A stretch of DNA of 21,186 nucleotides from Rikenellaceae bacterium. GTDB taxonomy: Bacteria; Bacteroidota; Bacteroidia; Bacteroidales; UBA932. Below, piece by piece: positions 12,796-20,823 of the stretch (position 1 is the stretch's first letter; each line of letters begins with the position of its first letter). The notes under the pieces were generated by a model. It had not been told where the DNA came from. It saw only the letters and a program-made list of their open reading frames with translations, and ran no database searches. Position numbers and translations under genes: made by a program. The stretch covers positions 2,562 to 23,747 of the forward strand of contig DOSU01000008.1 in assembly GCA_003513895.1 (NCBI GenBank). Reading direction: 5' to 3'.

Positions 12796-15231
12796 ATGCA
12801 AGTATTAAAATTTGGCGGAAGCTCAGTTGCAAACGCCGACAATATATTTCGGGTAATTTCAATAGTTTCCGATTCAGTAAAAAAAGACAGAACAGTTCTT
12901 GTTGCCTCGGCCATAGGCGGATGTACCGATGCCCTCATTGAGATTGGGAAAGCAGCTGCGGTGCAGAACAACTACTACACAAAACTTATAGACGAGCTGG
13001 AAAGTCGTCACATTAAAATTATTTACGAACTAATTCCAATAGATTTTCGCCCTTCCATTGAGCTAAAGGTGAAAAACCTTTTCAACCAGCTTCGCGAAGT
13101 ATGCAAAGGGGTTTATTATCTCAAAGAGTTGAGCAGTTACTCACTGGACCTGATAATGAGTTTTGGGGAGATTCTTTCGACAAGAATCATTTCCGACAAA
13201 TTTACCTCAATGGGTACAAACAATATTTGGGCAGATGCAAGGGAAATAATTAAAACCGAATTGCACGGTACTCTCAATGTTGTAGACACAGAAAAAACAT
13301 TTGCGGGAATACGAAAGTTGCTAATTTCTAATAAGTCAAGACTGTTTATTATACCCGGTTTCATTTCCAGCGACTTACAGAAAAGAACAACAACTCTGGG
13401 TCGCGGAGGGAGTGACTACACAGCGTCTCTTTTTGCAGCAGCCTCCGATGCCCGGATATTACAAATCTGGAGCGATGTAAATGGAATGATGACTGCAGAC
13501 CCAAGAATTGTCCCGGATGCAAAGACAATTGAACACATTTCTTATAAAGAGGCTCAGGAGCTATCTCACTTCGGAGCAAAGGTTATTTATCCGCCCACAA
13601 TACAGCCGGTAGTAAACAAAGGAATTCCTATCGAGGTAAAAAACACATTCTTCCCTGCAGAAGCGGGAACTTATATTGAGAATTCTCCTCCGGAGAGTCG
13701 CGGCAAGATAAGGGGCATTTCGCGAAGCAATAAAATTGCTCTTCTCTCTATGGAAGGCAGCGGAATGGTTGGAGTGCCGGGATACTCGGCAAGACTTTTT
13801 GGTGCTCTTGCAAATGCGGGAATAAACATAATTCTCATTACTCAGGCATCAAGCGTTCATACAATGTGTGTTGCAATTGAAGAGGGCGATGCCCAAAAGG
13901 CGAAACAGGCAGTAGACGGTGTATTTGCATACGAAATTACACTTAACAAAGTAGATCCTTTAAATATCGAGAGAGGATTTTCAATCATATCTCTTGTTGG
14001 CGACGACATGAAAAATCAGTCCGGAACAGGTGGACGGATGTTCAAGGCACTTGGAAGAGCCGGAATAAATGTGAGAGCTATAGCACAGGGCTCATCTGAG
14101 AAAAACATCTCAATTGTTGTGCAGGAAGGCGATTCCGATGAGGCAATACGACTTGTCCATAAAGAATTTTTTGGTGAAAGTGTTAAACGAATTAACCTCT
14201 TTATTGCAGGATACGGGAATGTTGCGAAAGAGCTTATTTCAATTATCAATAACGGAAAGAATGCAATGAATCCTGCCGATAAAACCGAAATTGCTATTGT
14301 GGGAGTATGCAACAGTAAAAAAATGATCTTTGACAAACTTGGTTTTGAACCTTTGGCAATACACAGCCTCATCGAAAGAGGAAAAGAAAGCGACATTTAC
14401 CGTTTTTGCGAGCAGGGACATGACATGGGTCTTAGCAACAGCATTTTTGTAGATTGTACTGCCGACAGAATAGTCGCCTCTTCTTACCAGGAATTTTTTC
14501 TTAACAACTACTCGGTAGTAACCTGCAATAAAATTGCTCTCTCTTCTTCAACCGAAAGTTATAACGCGCTCACTCAGGCAGCAGTATCGCAGGGTTGCTC
14601 ATTTCTTTATGAAACAACCGTAGGCGCTGCACTTCCTGTTTTATCCACAATTAAGCAGATGCGTCGCAGTGGCGATAAAATTGAATCAATTGAAGCAATT
14701 CTTTCCGGAACACTTAACTACCTTTTTAGCAATTACGATGGATCGGTAAGCTTTTCGAAATTGCTTCGCAAAGCAAAAGAGATGGGATATACCGAGCCCG
14801 ACCCAAGGCTGGACATTGCAGGAACAGATGTGCTCCGCAAGGCGGTTATTTTAAGTCGGGAGATTGGGATTGAAAGAGAGCCTGAGGATATAGAATGTAT
14901 ACCATTCATATCTCCGAATGTTCTTAAGGCACAGGGCGAAGAGTTCTTTGAAAAACTGGAAGAGTATGAAGGTAAAATTGCAAAAATGTTCCGGGAATCA
15001 AAAGCAAAGGGCGAAAGGTTAAGATATGTTGCAAAAGTTTCAGGAACAGAATGTAAGATAGGAATAGAATCACTCAAGCCGGAGCATCCTCTTTACGACA
15101 TTTGCGGAAGGGACAACGCGGTAAGTATCTACAGCCGGGACTACGCATCCCCTCTAAGAATAATCGGCGCCGGTGCCGGAGCAAGGCAAACAGCTACAGG
15201 AGTGTTTAACGATATATTGCTTGTGAAATAA
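12796..15231 (+). CDS. thrA: Bifunctional aspartokinase / homoserine dehydrogenase
   Basis: An 811-residue fusion that catalyses the first and third steps from aspartate. Residues 1-300 are aspartokinase: KFGGSSV (5-11), FGE (123-125), TLGRGGSDYTA (200-210). Residues about 313-460 hold two ACT domains (VGVPGYSARLFGAL; GTGGRMFKALGRAGIN), the usual place for end-product feedback. Residues 465-811 are homoserine dehydrogenase: nucleotide motif FIAGYGNVAKEL (469-480), and the catalytic EPDPRLDIAGTDVLRKAV segment near 671-690. The length is normal for ThrA/MetL. Which end product inhibits it cannot be read from sequence; the operon suggests a methionine-dedicated (MetL-like) isoenzyme, but the symbol thrA is used for the architecture. 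Its stop codon overlaps the asd start by 1 nt (TAATG). Confidence 0.92.
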   Translation: MQVLKFGGSSVANADNIFRVISIVSDSVKKDRTVLVASAIGGCTDALIEIGKAAAVQNNYYTKLIDELESRHIKIIYELIPIDFRPSIELKVKNLFNQLREVCKGVYYLKELSSYSLDLIMSFGEILSTRIISDKFTSMGTNNIWADAREIIKTELHGTLNVVDTEKTFAGIRKLLISNKSRLFIIPGFISSDLQKRTTTLGRGGSDYTASLFAAASDARILQIWSDVNGMMTADPRIVPDAKTIEHISYKEAQELSHFGAKVIYPPTIQPVVNKGIPIEVKNTFFPAEAGTYIENSPPESRGKIRGISRSNKIALLSMEGSGMVGVPGYSARLFGALANAGINIILITQASSVHTMCVAIEEGDAQKAKQAVDGVFAYEITLNKVDPLNIERGFSIISLVGDDMKNQSGTGGRMFKALGRAGINVRAIAQGSSEKNISIVVQEGDSDEAIRLVHKEFFGESVKRINLFIAGYGNVAKELISIINNGKNAMNPADKTEIAIVGVCNSKKMIFDKLGFEPLAIHSLIERGKESDIYRFCEQGHDMGLSNSIFVDCTADRIVASSYQEFFLNNYSVVTCNKIALSSSTESYNALTQAAVSQGCSFLYETTVGAALPVLSTIKQMRRSGDKIESIEAILSGTLNYLFSNYDGSVSFSKLLRKAKEMGYTEPDPRLDIAGTDVLRKAVILSREIGIEREPEDIECIPFISPNVLKAQGEEFFEKLEEYEGKIAKMFRESKAKGERLRYVAKVSGTECKIGIESLKPEHPLYDICGRDNAVSIYSRDYASPLRIIGAGAGARQTATGVFNDILLVK

Positions 15232-16223
15232 TGAGAGTAGCTGTTATTGGAGCCACGGGCCTGGTGGGCCGGAAAATTATTGAAGTGCTTCAGGAAAGAA
15301 AGTTTCCGGTTTCTCAGCTAATTCCTGCCGCTTCCGAAAATTCAGCGGGAAAAGAGATTTTGTACAGAGGAGAAATTGTACCGGCAGTAACGTTAAAACA
15401 GGCGTTGGCACTTCGTCCGCAAATTGCTCTCTTTTCGGCGGGAGCTTCAGTTTCGCAGGAATGGGCACCAAAATTTGCCGCTGCCGGATGCAAGGTCATA
15501 GATAACTCCTCCTTCTGGAGAATGAACCCATCTGTCAAACTCATTGTTCCGGAGGTAAACGGAAACACTCTTGATTCAAATGACATGATTATTGCAAACC
15601 CCAACTGTTCAACCATCCAGATGGTTGTTGCACTAAATTTGCTGAATAAAAAATTCAGATTAAAAAGAATAGTTGTGTCTACATACCAGTCTGTTACCGG
15701 CAGCGGACAACGGGGAATCGCCCAGCTTGGCCGCGAAAGGGAAGGCAAACCTCAGGGTAATGCGGTGCCTGCCTATAAATACCCTATAGACAAAAACCTT
15801 ATCCCCCAAATTGATTCGTTTCTCGAAAATGGTTACACAAAAGAGGAGATGAAGATGATAAACGAAACTCAAAAAATCTTTGGCGATGAGTCTATTGGAG
15901 TTACTGCCACGACTGTCCGGGTTCCTGTTGAGGGAGGACATTCCGAATCGGTTAATGCCATTTTTGAGAGGAGTTTTAATATGGAGGAAGTTTTCGAAAT
16001 CATTAGAAATAGCCCGGGAGTCGTCCTTGAGGACGATATTCAAAACCAGATTTACCCTATGCCCCTTTTTGCGCTTGGAAGGGATGAAGTATTCATTGGA
16101 AGGGTGAGAAAAGATTTTTCTGCACAAAATGCCATAAATCTCTGGATTGTTGCCGATAATTTGCGCAAGGGGGCTGCAACAAATGCAGTTCAAATTGCAG
16201 AACAACTCTTGAAGCTCGCATAA
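15231..16223 (+). CDS. asd: Aspartate-semialdehyde dehydrogenase
   Basis: A 330-residue NADP-dependent enzyme reducing aspartyl phosphate to aspartate semialdehyde, the step between the two activities of the preceding fusion protein. The dinucleotide motif is GATGLVG (7-13); the catalytic Cys126 is in NPNCSTIQM; YQSVTGSGQ (152-160) holds the conserved Gln; His237 is in VPVEGGHSES. Length is standard. It is the last gene of the met operon, with TAATG coupling to the gene before. No terminator hairpin was seen in the 33-nt gap to parE, which contains its own promoter, so some read-through is likely. Confidence 0.95.
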   Translation: MRVAVIGATGLVGRKIIEVLQERKFPVSQLIPAASENSAGKEILYRGEIVPAVTLKQALALRPQIALFSAGASVSQEWAPKFAAAGCKVIDNSSFWRMNPSVKLIVPEVNGNTLDSNDMIIANPNCSTIQMVVALNLLNKKFRLKRIVVSTYQSVTGSGQRGIAQLGREREGKPQGNAVPAYKYPIDKNLIPQIDSFLENGYTKEEMKMINETQKIFGDESIGVTATTVRVPVEGGHSESVNAIFERSFNMEEVFEIIRNSPGVVLEDDIQNQIYPMPLFALGRDEVFIGRVRKDFSAQNAINLWIVADNLRKGAATNAVQIAEQLLKLA

Positions 16224-16237
16224 AATTTATAACTTTG
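16208..16237 (+). promoter_or_regulatory. Promoter of parE
   Basis: TAACTTTG at 16230-16237 is a full -7 match. CTTG at 16208-16211 gives a weak -33 box with an 18-nt spacer. The predicted start lies about 13 nt before the parE ATG. The -33 box falls inside the end of asd. Confidence 0.55.
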
Positions 16238-16256
16238 CATCAAACAGCCATACTAA

Positions 16257-18101
16257 ATGAACACATACACAGAGAACGAAATCAAGACACTTGAGTGGAA
16301 CGAACACATACGCCGCAGGCCCGGTATGTATATCGGGAAACTTGGGGATGGCACTTCGCCGGACGACGGTATTTATGTGCTCATCAAGGAGGTGATGGAC
16401 AACTCGGTGGATGAGTATGCAATGGGCTATGGCAAGCAGATACTCGTTTCAATTAAAGATAAGGTTGTATATGTCAGAGATTTCGGGCGAGGTATTCCGC
16501 TCGACTCCCTAATTATTGCCGCCAGTAAGATGAACACCGGCGCCAAGTACGACAACAAAGCATTCAAGAAATCCGTAGGATTGAACGGAGTAGGTATCAA
16601 GGCAGTAAATGCACTCTCTATAGATTTCAACATTCAGTCTTTCCGCGACGGCGAATGCCAGATGGCTAAGTTTACAAAAGGCAATCTGCTTGACCAGGAG
16701 AGAAGCCTCACAAACGAGAAAAACGGAACACTTGTCACATTCATACCGGATGGCGAACTCTTTGGCCATTTCGAATACAATCTGGAATTTGTGGAAACAA
16801 TGCTCCGCAACTACTCGTATCTAAACAGCGGACTCCTTATTAAACTAGACGGCAAAGAGTTTATTTCCAAGAACGGACTACTCGACTTGTTAAACGAATC
16901 TCTCACAAAAGAACCAGCCTATCCGCCAATTTACCTCAAAGGAGAAGATATAGAGATTGCAATTACCCATGGCAACGACTACGGAGAGGGAATCTCCTCT
17001 TTCGTCAACGGCCAGTTTACTACACAGGGGGGAACCCATTTGGCTGCATTCCGCGAAGCAGTTGCAAAGACTATTAAGGAGTTCTATAAAAGAGACTTCG
17101 ACCCGGGCGACATCCGCCAGGGAATGATAGCAGCCGTGAGTATAAAAGTTCAGGATCCAATTTTCGAATCTCAGACAAAAACAAAGCTTGGCTCCAAAGA
17201 GATGGGCCCGGGCGGAGCAAGCGTGAGAAACTTCATAGGCGACTTCCTTAAAGAGCACCTAAACAATTATCTGCACCGCCACTCCGAAGCAGCCGATTGT
17301 ATGCTGCGCAAAATACTCGACTCGGAAAAAGAGCGTAAAGCTATATCGGGAATACAAAAACTTGCGAGAGAAAGGGCAAAGAAGGCAAACCTGCACAACA
17401 AGAAACTCCGCGACTGCCGCGTGCACTACAACGAAAAGAGCGACAGGGCAATGGAGAGCACACTCTTTATTACTGAGGGCGACAGTGCAAGCGGGTCTAT
17501 TACCAAGAGCCGCGATGTTGTTTCACAAGCTGTATTTTCGCTAAAGGGGAAACCGCAGAACTCATACGGAATGACAAAGAAAATTGTCTACGAAAACGAA
17601 GAGTTTAACCTGCTTCAGGCTGCCCTTAACATCGAGGAGGATCTTGAAAACCTCCGCTACAACCAAATTGTAGTTGCGACCGATGCCGATGTGGACGGGA
17701 TGCACATCCGCCTTCTGCTGCTTACATTTTTCCTGCAGTATTTCCCCGACCTCATCCGTCAGGGGCACCTTTACATTTTGCAAACCCCTCTTTTCCGCGT
17801 AAGAAACAAAAAGGAGACTACATACTGTTATTCATCGGAAGAGCGGGACAATGCCATTAAAAAGCTTGGACCCAATCCGGAGATTACACGATTCAAAGGT
17901 CTTGGAGAGATTTCGCCCGACGAGTTCAAATACTTCATTGGCGAAAACATGCGCTTGGACAAAGTGCGCCTCGGCAACGACGACAACATCCCCGAACTGC
18001 TCGAGTTCTATATGGGCAAAAACACCCCCGACAGGCAGAACTTCATCCGCGCAAATCTGAGACAGGATGTTGTTGTGGATGAGTCTATCGCCTTACTTTG
18101 A
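16257..18101 (+). CDS. parE: DNA topoisomerase IV subunit B
   Basis: A 614-residue type IIA topoisomerase ATPase subunit. The GHKL ATPase domain shows Glu45 and Asn49 in IKEVMDNSVDE, RDFGRGIP (74-81) and the lid GLNGVGIKAVNAL (108-120). The transducer lysine loop is QTKTKLGS (306-313). The TOPRIM domain has FITEGDSASGS (404-414) and TDADVDGMHIR (475-485), followed by the conserved RFKGLGE segment. The short form, with no large insertion in the TOPRIM region, favours ParE over GyrB. ParC is not in the window; it would normally follow directly, but here a palindrome and a convergent regulator gene follow. The stop codon lies in the outer arm of the palindrome at 18094-18202. Confidence 0.88.
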   Translation: MNTYTENEIKTLEWNEHIRRRPGMYIGKLGDGTSPDDGIYVLIKEVMDNSVDEYAMGYGKQILVSIKDKVVYVRDFGRGIPLDSLIIAASKMNTGAKYDNKAFKKSVGLNGVGIKAVNALSIDFNIQSFRDGECQMAKFTKGNLLDQERSLTNEKNGTLVTFIPDGELFGHFEYNLEFVETMLRNYSYLNSGLLIKLDGKEFISKNGLLDLLNESLTKEPAYPPIYLKGEDIEIAITHGNDYGEGISSFVNGQFTTQGGTHLAAFREAVAKTIKEFYKRDFDPGDIRQGMIAAVSIKVQDPIFESQTKTKLGSKEMGPGGASVRNFIGDFLKEHLNNYLHRHSEAADCMLRKILDSEKERKAISGIQKLARERAKKANLHNKKLRDCRVHYNEKSDRAMESTLFITEGDSASGSITKSRDVVSQAVFSLKGKPQNSYGMTKKIVYENEEFNLLQAALNIEEDLENLRYNQIVVATDADVDGMHIRLLLLTFFLQYFPDLIRQGHLYILQTPLFRVRNKKETTYCYSSEERDNAIKKLGPNPEITRFKGLGEISPDEFKYFIGENMRLDKVRLGNDDNIPELLEFYMGKNTPDRQNFIRANLRQDVVVDESIALL

Positions 18102-18202
18102 GGTAACACGCTGTTTGTTAGAGAATTACAAATAGGTTCTTTGCAATATTTGCAAAGAGTCTATTTGTAATATACTGAATGGCTATCAGTTACCTCAAAG
18201 TA
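18094..18202. repeat. 109-bp nested palindrome between convergent genes (bidirectional terminator or MITE-like element)
   Basis: Outer arms TACTTTGAGGTAAC (18094-18107) and its exact complement (18189-18202) are 14 bp and perfect. Inner arms are 18125-18146 and 18150-18171: 22 nt each, identical after inversion except two adjacent positions that would pair G-U in RNA, around a TAT loop. Both inverted repeats share one centre at 18148. The 17-nt stretches between inner and outer arms do not pair well. The outer arms contain the stop codons of parE (18099-18101) and of the minus-strand regulator (18195-18197). There is no T run after the hairpin. A short CGCC stands near both ends (18089-18092, 18203-18206), which might be a target duplication but is too short to rely on. 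Confidence 0.75.
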
Positions 18203-18692
18203 CGCCGTTAAAAATCTGTTTTTTATACTCCGAAGGCAATACCCCATATTTCTTCACATAATGCCGGTTAAGGGCCCGAAGGCTTCTGAAGCCCGAGGCA
18301 ACGGCAACTTCTGACATTGAAATGGGTTTGTAAACAGCTGACCTCTTACCTTCATCCCTTAGAAAAGAGTTTCTAATTACCCCCCTTGCATATTCCGACC
18401 GGTAATTATTGATGAAGTCATTAAAATTCTGTCCTGTTTTAAAATTGATGCTTCTCGAAAGATATGTTCTATTTGTCCCTACTTCTTTTGCAGCTTTTTT
18501 AATTGAAAATTCCGGGTCAAGAAAAAGTTTTTTTGAACAAATAACATTATCAAATTTGGAGATTAAGTCTCCCGCATAACTTTCAATCGCAACCATCTCC
18601 TTTTTTGTTGTTATAAACCCATACAAACCAAATAGATAGAGCAACCTTTTAATAAAAAAAATACACTTTCTGGGTTCTTTAGGATTCTTCAT
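18195..18692 (-). CDS. AraC-type DNA-binding protein, short form
   Basis: A 165-residue protein consisting of little more than an AraC-type domain of two helix-turn-helices: FSIKKAAKEVGTNRTYLSRSIN (about 83-104; first HTH) and ISMSEVAVASGFRSL followed by LNRHYVKKYGVLPSEYKK (about 128-158; second HTH). The N-terminal 60 residues have a short hydrophobic patch (LLYLFGLYGF) but no recognisable sensor. It is similar to the C-terminus of the preceding regulator (shared TYLS and GQNFN-F-N-YR motifs), so the pair probably arose by duplication. It overlaps that gene by 14 nt. Its last codons lie in the palindrome. The target genes are unknown. It could be a shortened remnant of a larger regulator, though the frame is intact. 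Confidence 0.78.
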   Translation of the reverse strand: MKNPKEPRKCIFFIKRLLYLFGLYGFITTKKEMVAIESYAGDLISKFDNVICSKKLFLDPEFSIKKAAKEVGTNRTYLSRSINFKTGQNFNDFINNYRSEYARGVIRNSFLRDEGKRSAVYKPISMSEVAVASGFRSLRALNRHYVKKYGVLPSEYKKQIFNGVL

Positions 18693-19803
18693 TAATATCC
18701 CATTGATTCCTTATGGATTTACACCAATCTGCCGGAGAAGATCCCAAAAATATTCTGAATGCTATTGTAAAAGATGCCATACAACCAAAACCGGATTTTT
18801 TGCACAACTCCTGAATTGTTAAATTTCTGTCGGCAATAAATAATCTTTTAACCTCTTCTATTCGATATGAATTAGTAAATTGATTAAAGTTCTGACCCAT
18901 ATAGTCATTTATTATTTTTGAAAGATATGTCTTGTTCGTATATAAATATACCGAAACTTCAATTATTGAAAGATCCTTGTTTAAGTAGGGTTTGTCTTTT
19001 TCGAAGTACTTAATAAGCCTCAGTTTTAATTCATTTGCCTTATTGTCTTCCATTCTTAATATTTTATTGCTCTTTTTTAACTCTTCTATCATCTCATTAT
19101 ATCTGTTTTTTTGTTCTTTTACTTTTCTAGAAAAAACAATTGCACATATTGTAGTGAGCGTAAAAATAACGGAACCATAATAGTGGTAATTAAGACCATT
19201 AAACATGTATTGCAATACAATAAAAAATGAGGTAATAAGAGACGATAATAGAAAAGAGTTATCTAAAATATTAAAAGCATTTCCGGAATTATATTCATTC
19301 TGCTCTTTTTGTTGATTCTTCAAATTAATAAATGAAATTGCAATTATTCCGAATAAAATAATTAATACAATTGACTTAATGAGAAAAACAGCTTGAGCAG
19401 GTAATTTAATACTCATCGCAATCAAGATTAGGCCGGAGAAGTTTATTAAAAACAATATAGCCACGTTGAAACAAAAAATTCTACTCTCCTTTTTATCTGA
19501 ATCTCTTTTGTTTGTTAAGAAATGAGTTACCGGAACTAATATTTGCAAAATCAGGAACAGCGACATTAAGTTAGGCAAATCTCCCGAGAATTTTTCTACG
19601 TGAATCATTTGCCTTATAAAAAGAATAATGGTGTTACTCACAAATCCAATTGTAAGGCACATCAGAACAAAAGAATTTTCCTGTCCGGATTTCTTTTGTA
19701 ATATTTTTTGATGAAACAGCGAGAGGGATAGAGTTAGAAAAGTAATCAGAGAAAGAAATTCACTAGCTGAATTAAAGATTCCGATAATAAAAATATTTTT
19801 CAT
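18679..19803 (-). CDS. Membrane-anchored AraC-family transcriptional regulator
   Basis: A 374-residue protein. The N-terminal 220 residues contain about six or seven membrane segments (for example ASEFLSLITFLTLSLSLF, FNVAILFLINFSGLILIAM, SVIFTLTTICAIVF), followed by a charged coiled-coil-like linker (KVKEQKNRYNEMIEELKKSN) and a C-terminal AraC-type DNA-binding domain with LSIIEVSVYLYTNKTYLSKI and LTIQELCKKSGFGCMASF, ending LGSSPADW. Such integral-membrane AraC regulators are common in Bacteroidota; the signal is not known from sequence. Both DNA contacts must be made from the membrane. It has its own promoter and shares an operon, with a 14-nt overlap, with the short AraC-type gene downstream. 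Confidence 0.82.
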   Translation of the reverse strand: MKNIFIIGIFNSASEFLSLITFLTLSLSLFHQKILQKKSGQENSFVLMCLTIGFVSNTIILFIRQMIHVEKFSGDLPNLMSLFLILQILVPVTHFLTNKRDSDKKESRIFCFNVAILFLINFSGLILIAMSIKLPAQAVFLIKSIVLIILFGIIAISFINLKNQQKEQNEYNSGNAFNILDNSFLLSSLITSFFIVLQYMFNGLNYHYYGSVIFTLTTICAIVFSRKVKEQKNRYNEMIEELKKSNKILRMEDNKANELKLRLIKYFEKDKPYLNKDLSIIEVSVYLYTNKTYLSKIINDYMGQNFNQFTNSYRIEEVKRLFIADRNLTIQELCKKSGFGCMASFTIAFRIFLGSSPADWCKSIRNQWDINEES

Positions 19804-19821
19804 AAGTATAGTTTAGTACAC

Positions 19822-19853
19822 CAAATATAATAAAAATGCACATCGCTCCCAAA
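19822..19853 (-). promoter_or_regulatory. Promoter of the AraC-type regulator pair
   Basis: On the minus strand TTTG (19853-19850), a 20-nt spacer and TATATTTG (19829-19822) match the Bacteroidota consensus exactly, 18 nt before the ATG at 19803. An 8-bp inverted repeat flanks it: AGTTTAGT at 19810-19817 and ACTAAACT at 19853-19860, a possible regulator site. Confidence 0.75.
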
Positions 19854-19923
19854 CTAAACTTCTATATATTAGACTTTTATCTGATTTTAGAAAAATTTAT
19901 TCTTTTATAGTTTTATTTTTTTA

Positions 19924-20823
19924 CTATTTCCTCATCTCATCAAACCCCTTTCCATACACTCCCATAACATTTCCTACAGAGAGAAATGCCTCCCGGTCTA
20001 TCTCGCGGATAACGCGAAAAACAAAGTTGCTTTCGGTGCGGCGGACGATTACCATGAGCACTTTTCCCTCTTTTTTGGTGAACCATCCCATCCCCTCAAT
20101 AACAGTAACACCACGGCCTATAAAGGTTATCTTGTCGGCAATTTCCTCGTACTTTTTGGAAAAGATGAATATTTGGATGGACTGTCTTGCTCCAGAGAGT
20201 ATTAGGTCCACTGTGTAGCTTGTAACGGTAATAAGTATGTAGCCGTAAATTACAATTGCTGCTTTTTCCCCTGCCGATGCACCGCTTGGAATGATTAACG
20301 AGCTGGCAATGATGAAAATATCTAAATACAGAATTAATTTACCCGGAGAGATATTTCTATATTTATTTATCATGAGCGCAACTATATCCGTCCCCCCTGT
20401 GCTGCCTCCCTGCGTAAAAGTTATTGCAATACCCGCTCCGGAGCATACACCGCCCATTATGGCACTCAGAAGCTTGCCGTTGCCTATTGCTATATCCTGA
20501 ATGAGTTCCGGCGGCAAAAGGGCCGGAATGCGGTCGAGGAAGATTGTCACGGCCACAATTGCAAATACAGTCTTAATTCCGAAGGATTTGCCCAGTACCT
20601 TGAGTGCTATTGCAAGCAGAACTCCGTTTATAAGAAAGAAGGAGTAACTCACAGGAAAGCCTGTAGAATAAAAAATTATTGAAGCAATACCTGTTACTCC
20701 GCCGCCCACCAGTCCGTTTGGAATGAGGAACAGGTTCCATCCCACTGTGTAGAGAAGCAGGCCAATGGTTATTATCGAATATTCCCTTATGCCGTTTAAG
20801 ACTCTTTTTGCTTTTTGTTCCAT
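19924..20823 (-). CDS. YitT-family membrane protein with DUF2179 domain
   Basis: A 299-residue protein. About six membrane segments occupy residues 15-210, including the family motif GLVGGGVTGIASIIFY (37-52) and TQGGSTGGTDIVALMINK (136-153). A soluble C-terminal DUF2179 domain (about 215-290) follows, with RGVTVIEGMGWFT and a final GVYGKGFDEM. The family is widespread, with no settled function; transport is presumed. It begins inside the end of the upstream paralogue (28-nt overlap). No other ATG near the N-terminus would avoid that overlap without losing the first membrane segment. The 120-bp gap downstream, before the AraC-type gene, holds that gene's promoter and AT-rich sequence but no clear hairpin. 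Confidence 0.88.
   Translation of the reverse strand: MEQKAKRVLNGIREYSIITIGLLLYTVGWNLFLIPNGLVGGGVTGIASIIFYSTGFPVSYSFFLINGVLLAIALKVLGKSFGIKTVFAIVAVTIFLDRIPALLPPELIQDIAIGNGKLLSAIMGGVCSGAGIAITFTQGGSTGGTDIVALMINKYRNISPGKLILYLDIFIIASSLIIPSGASAGEKAAIVIYGYILITVTSYTVDLILSGARQSIQIFIFSKKYEEIADKITFIGRGVTVIEGMGWFTKKEGKVLMVIVRRTESNFVFRVIREIDREAFLSVGNVMGVYGKGFDEMRK

Noticed and set aside
15660..16205. Open frame of 181 codons antisense to asd
   Set aside because: No domain or plausible start signal, and the sense strand encodes a conserved enzyme throughout.
18089..18206. CGCC as a target-site duplication flanking the palindrome
   Set aside because: Only four bases, and one base is inserted between the left copy and the arm; this is easily chance without other copies in the genome.
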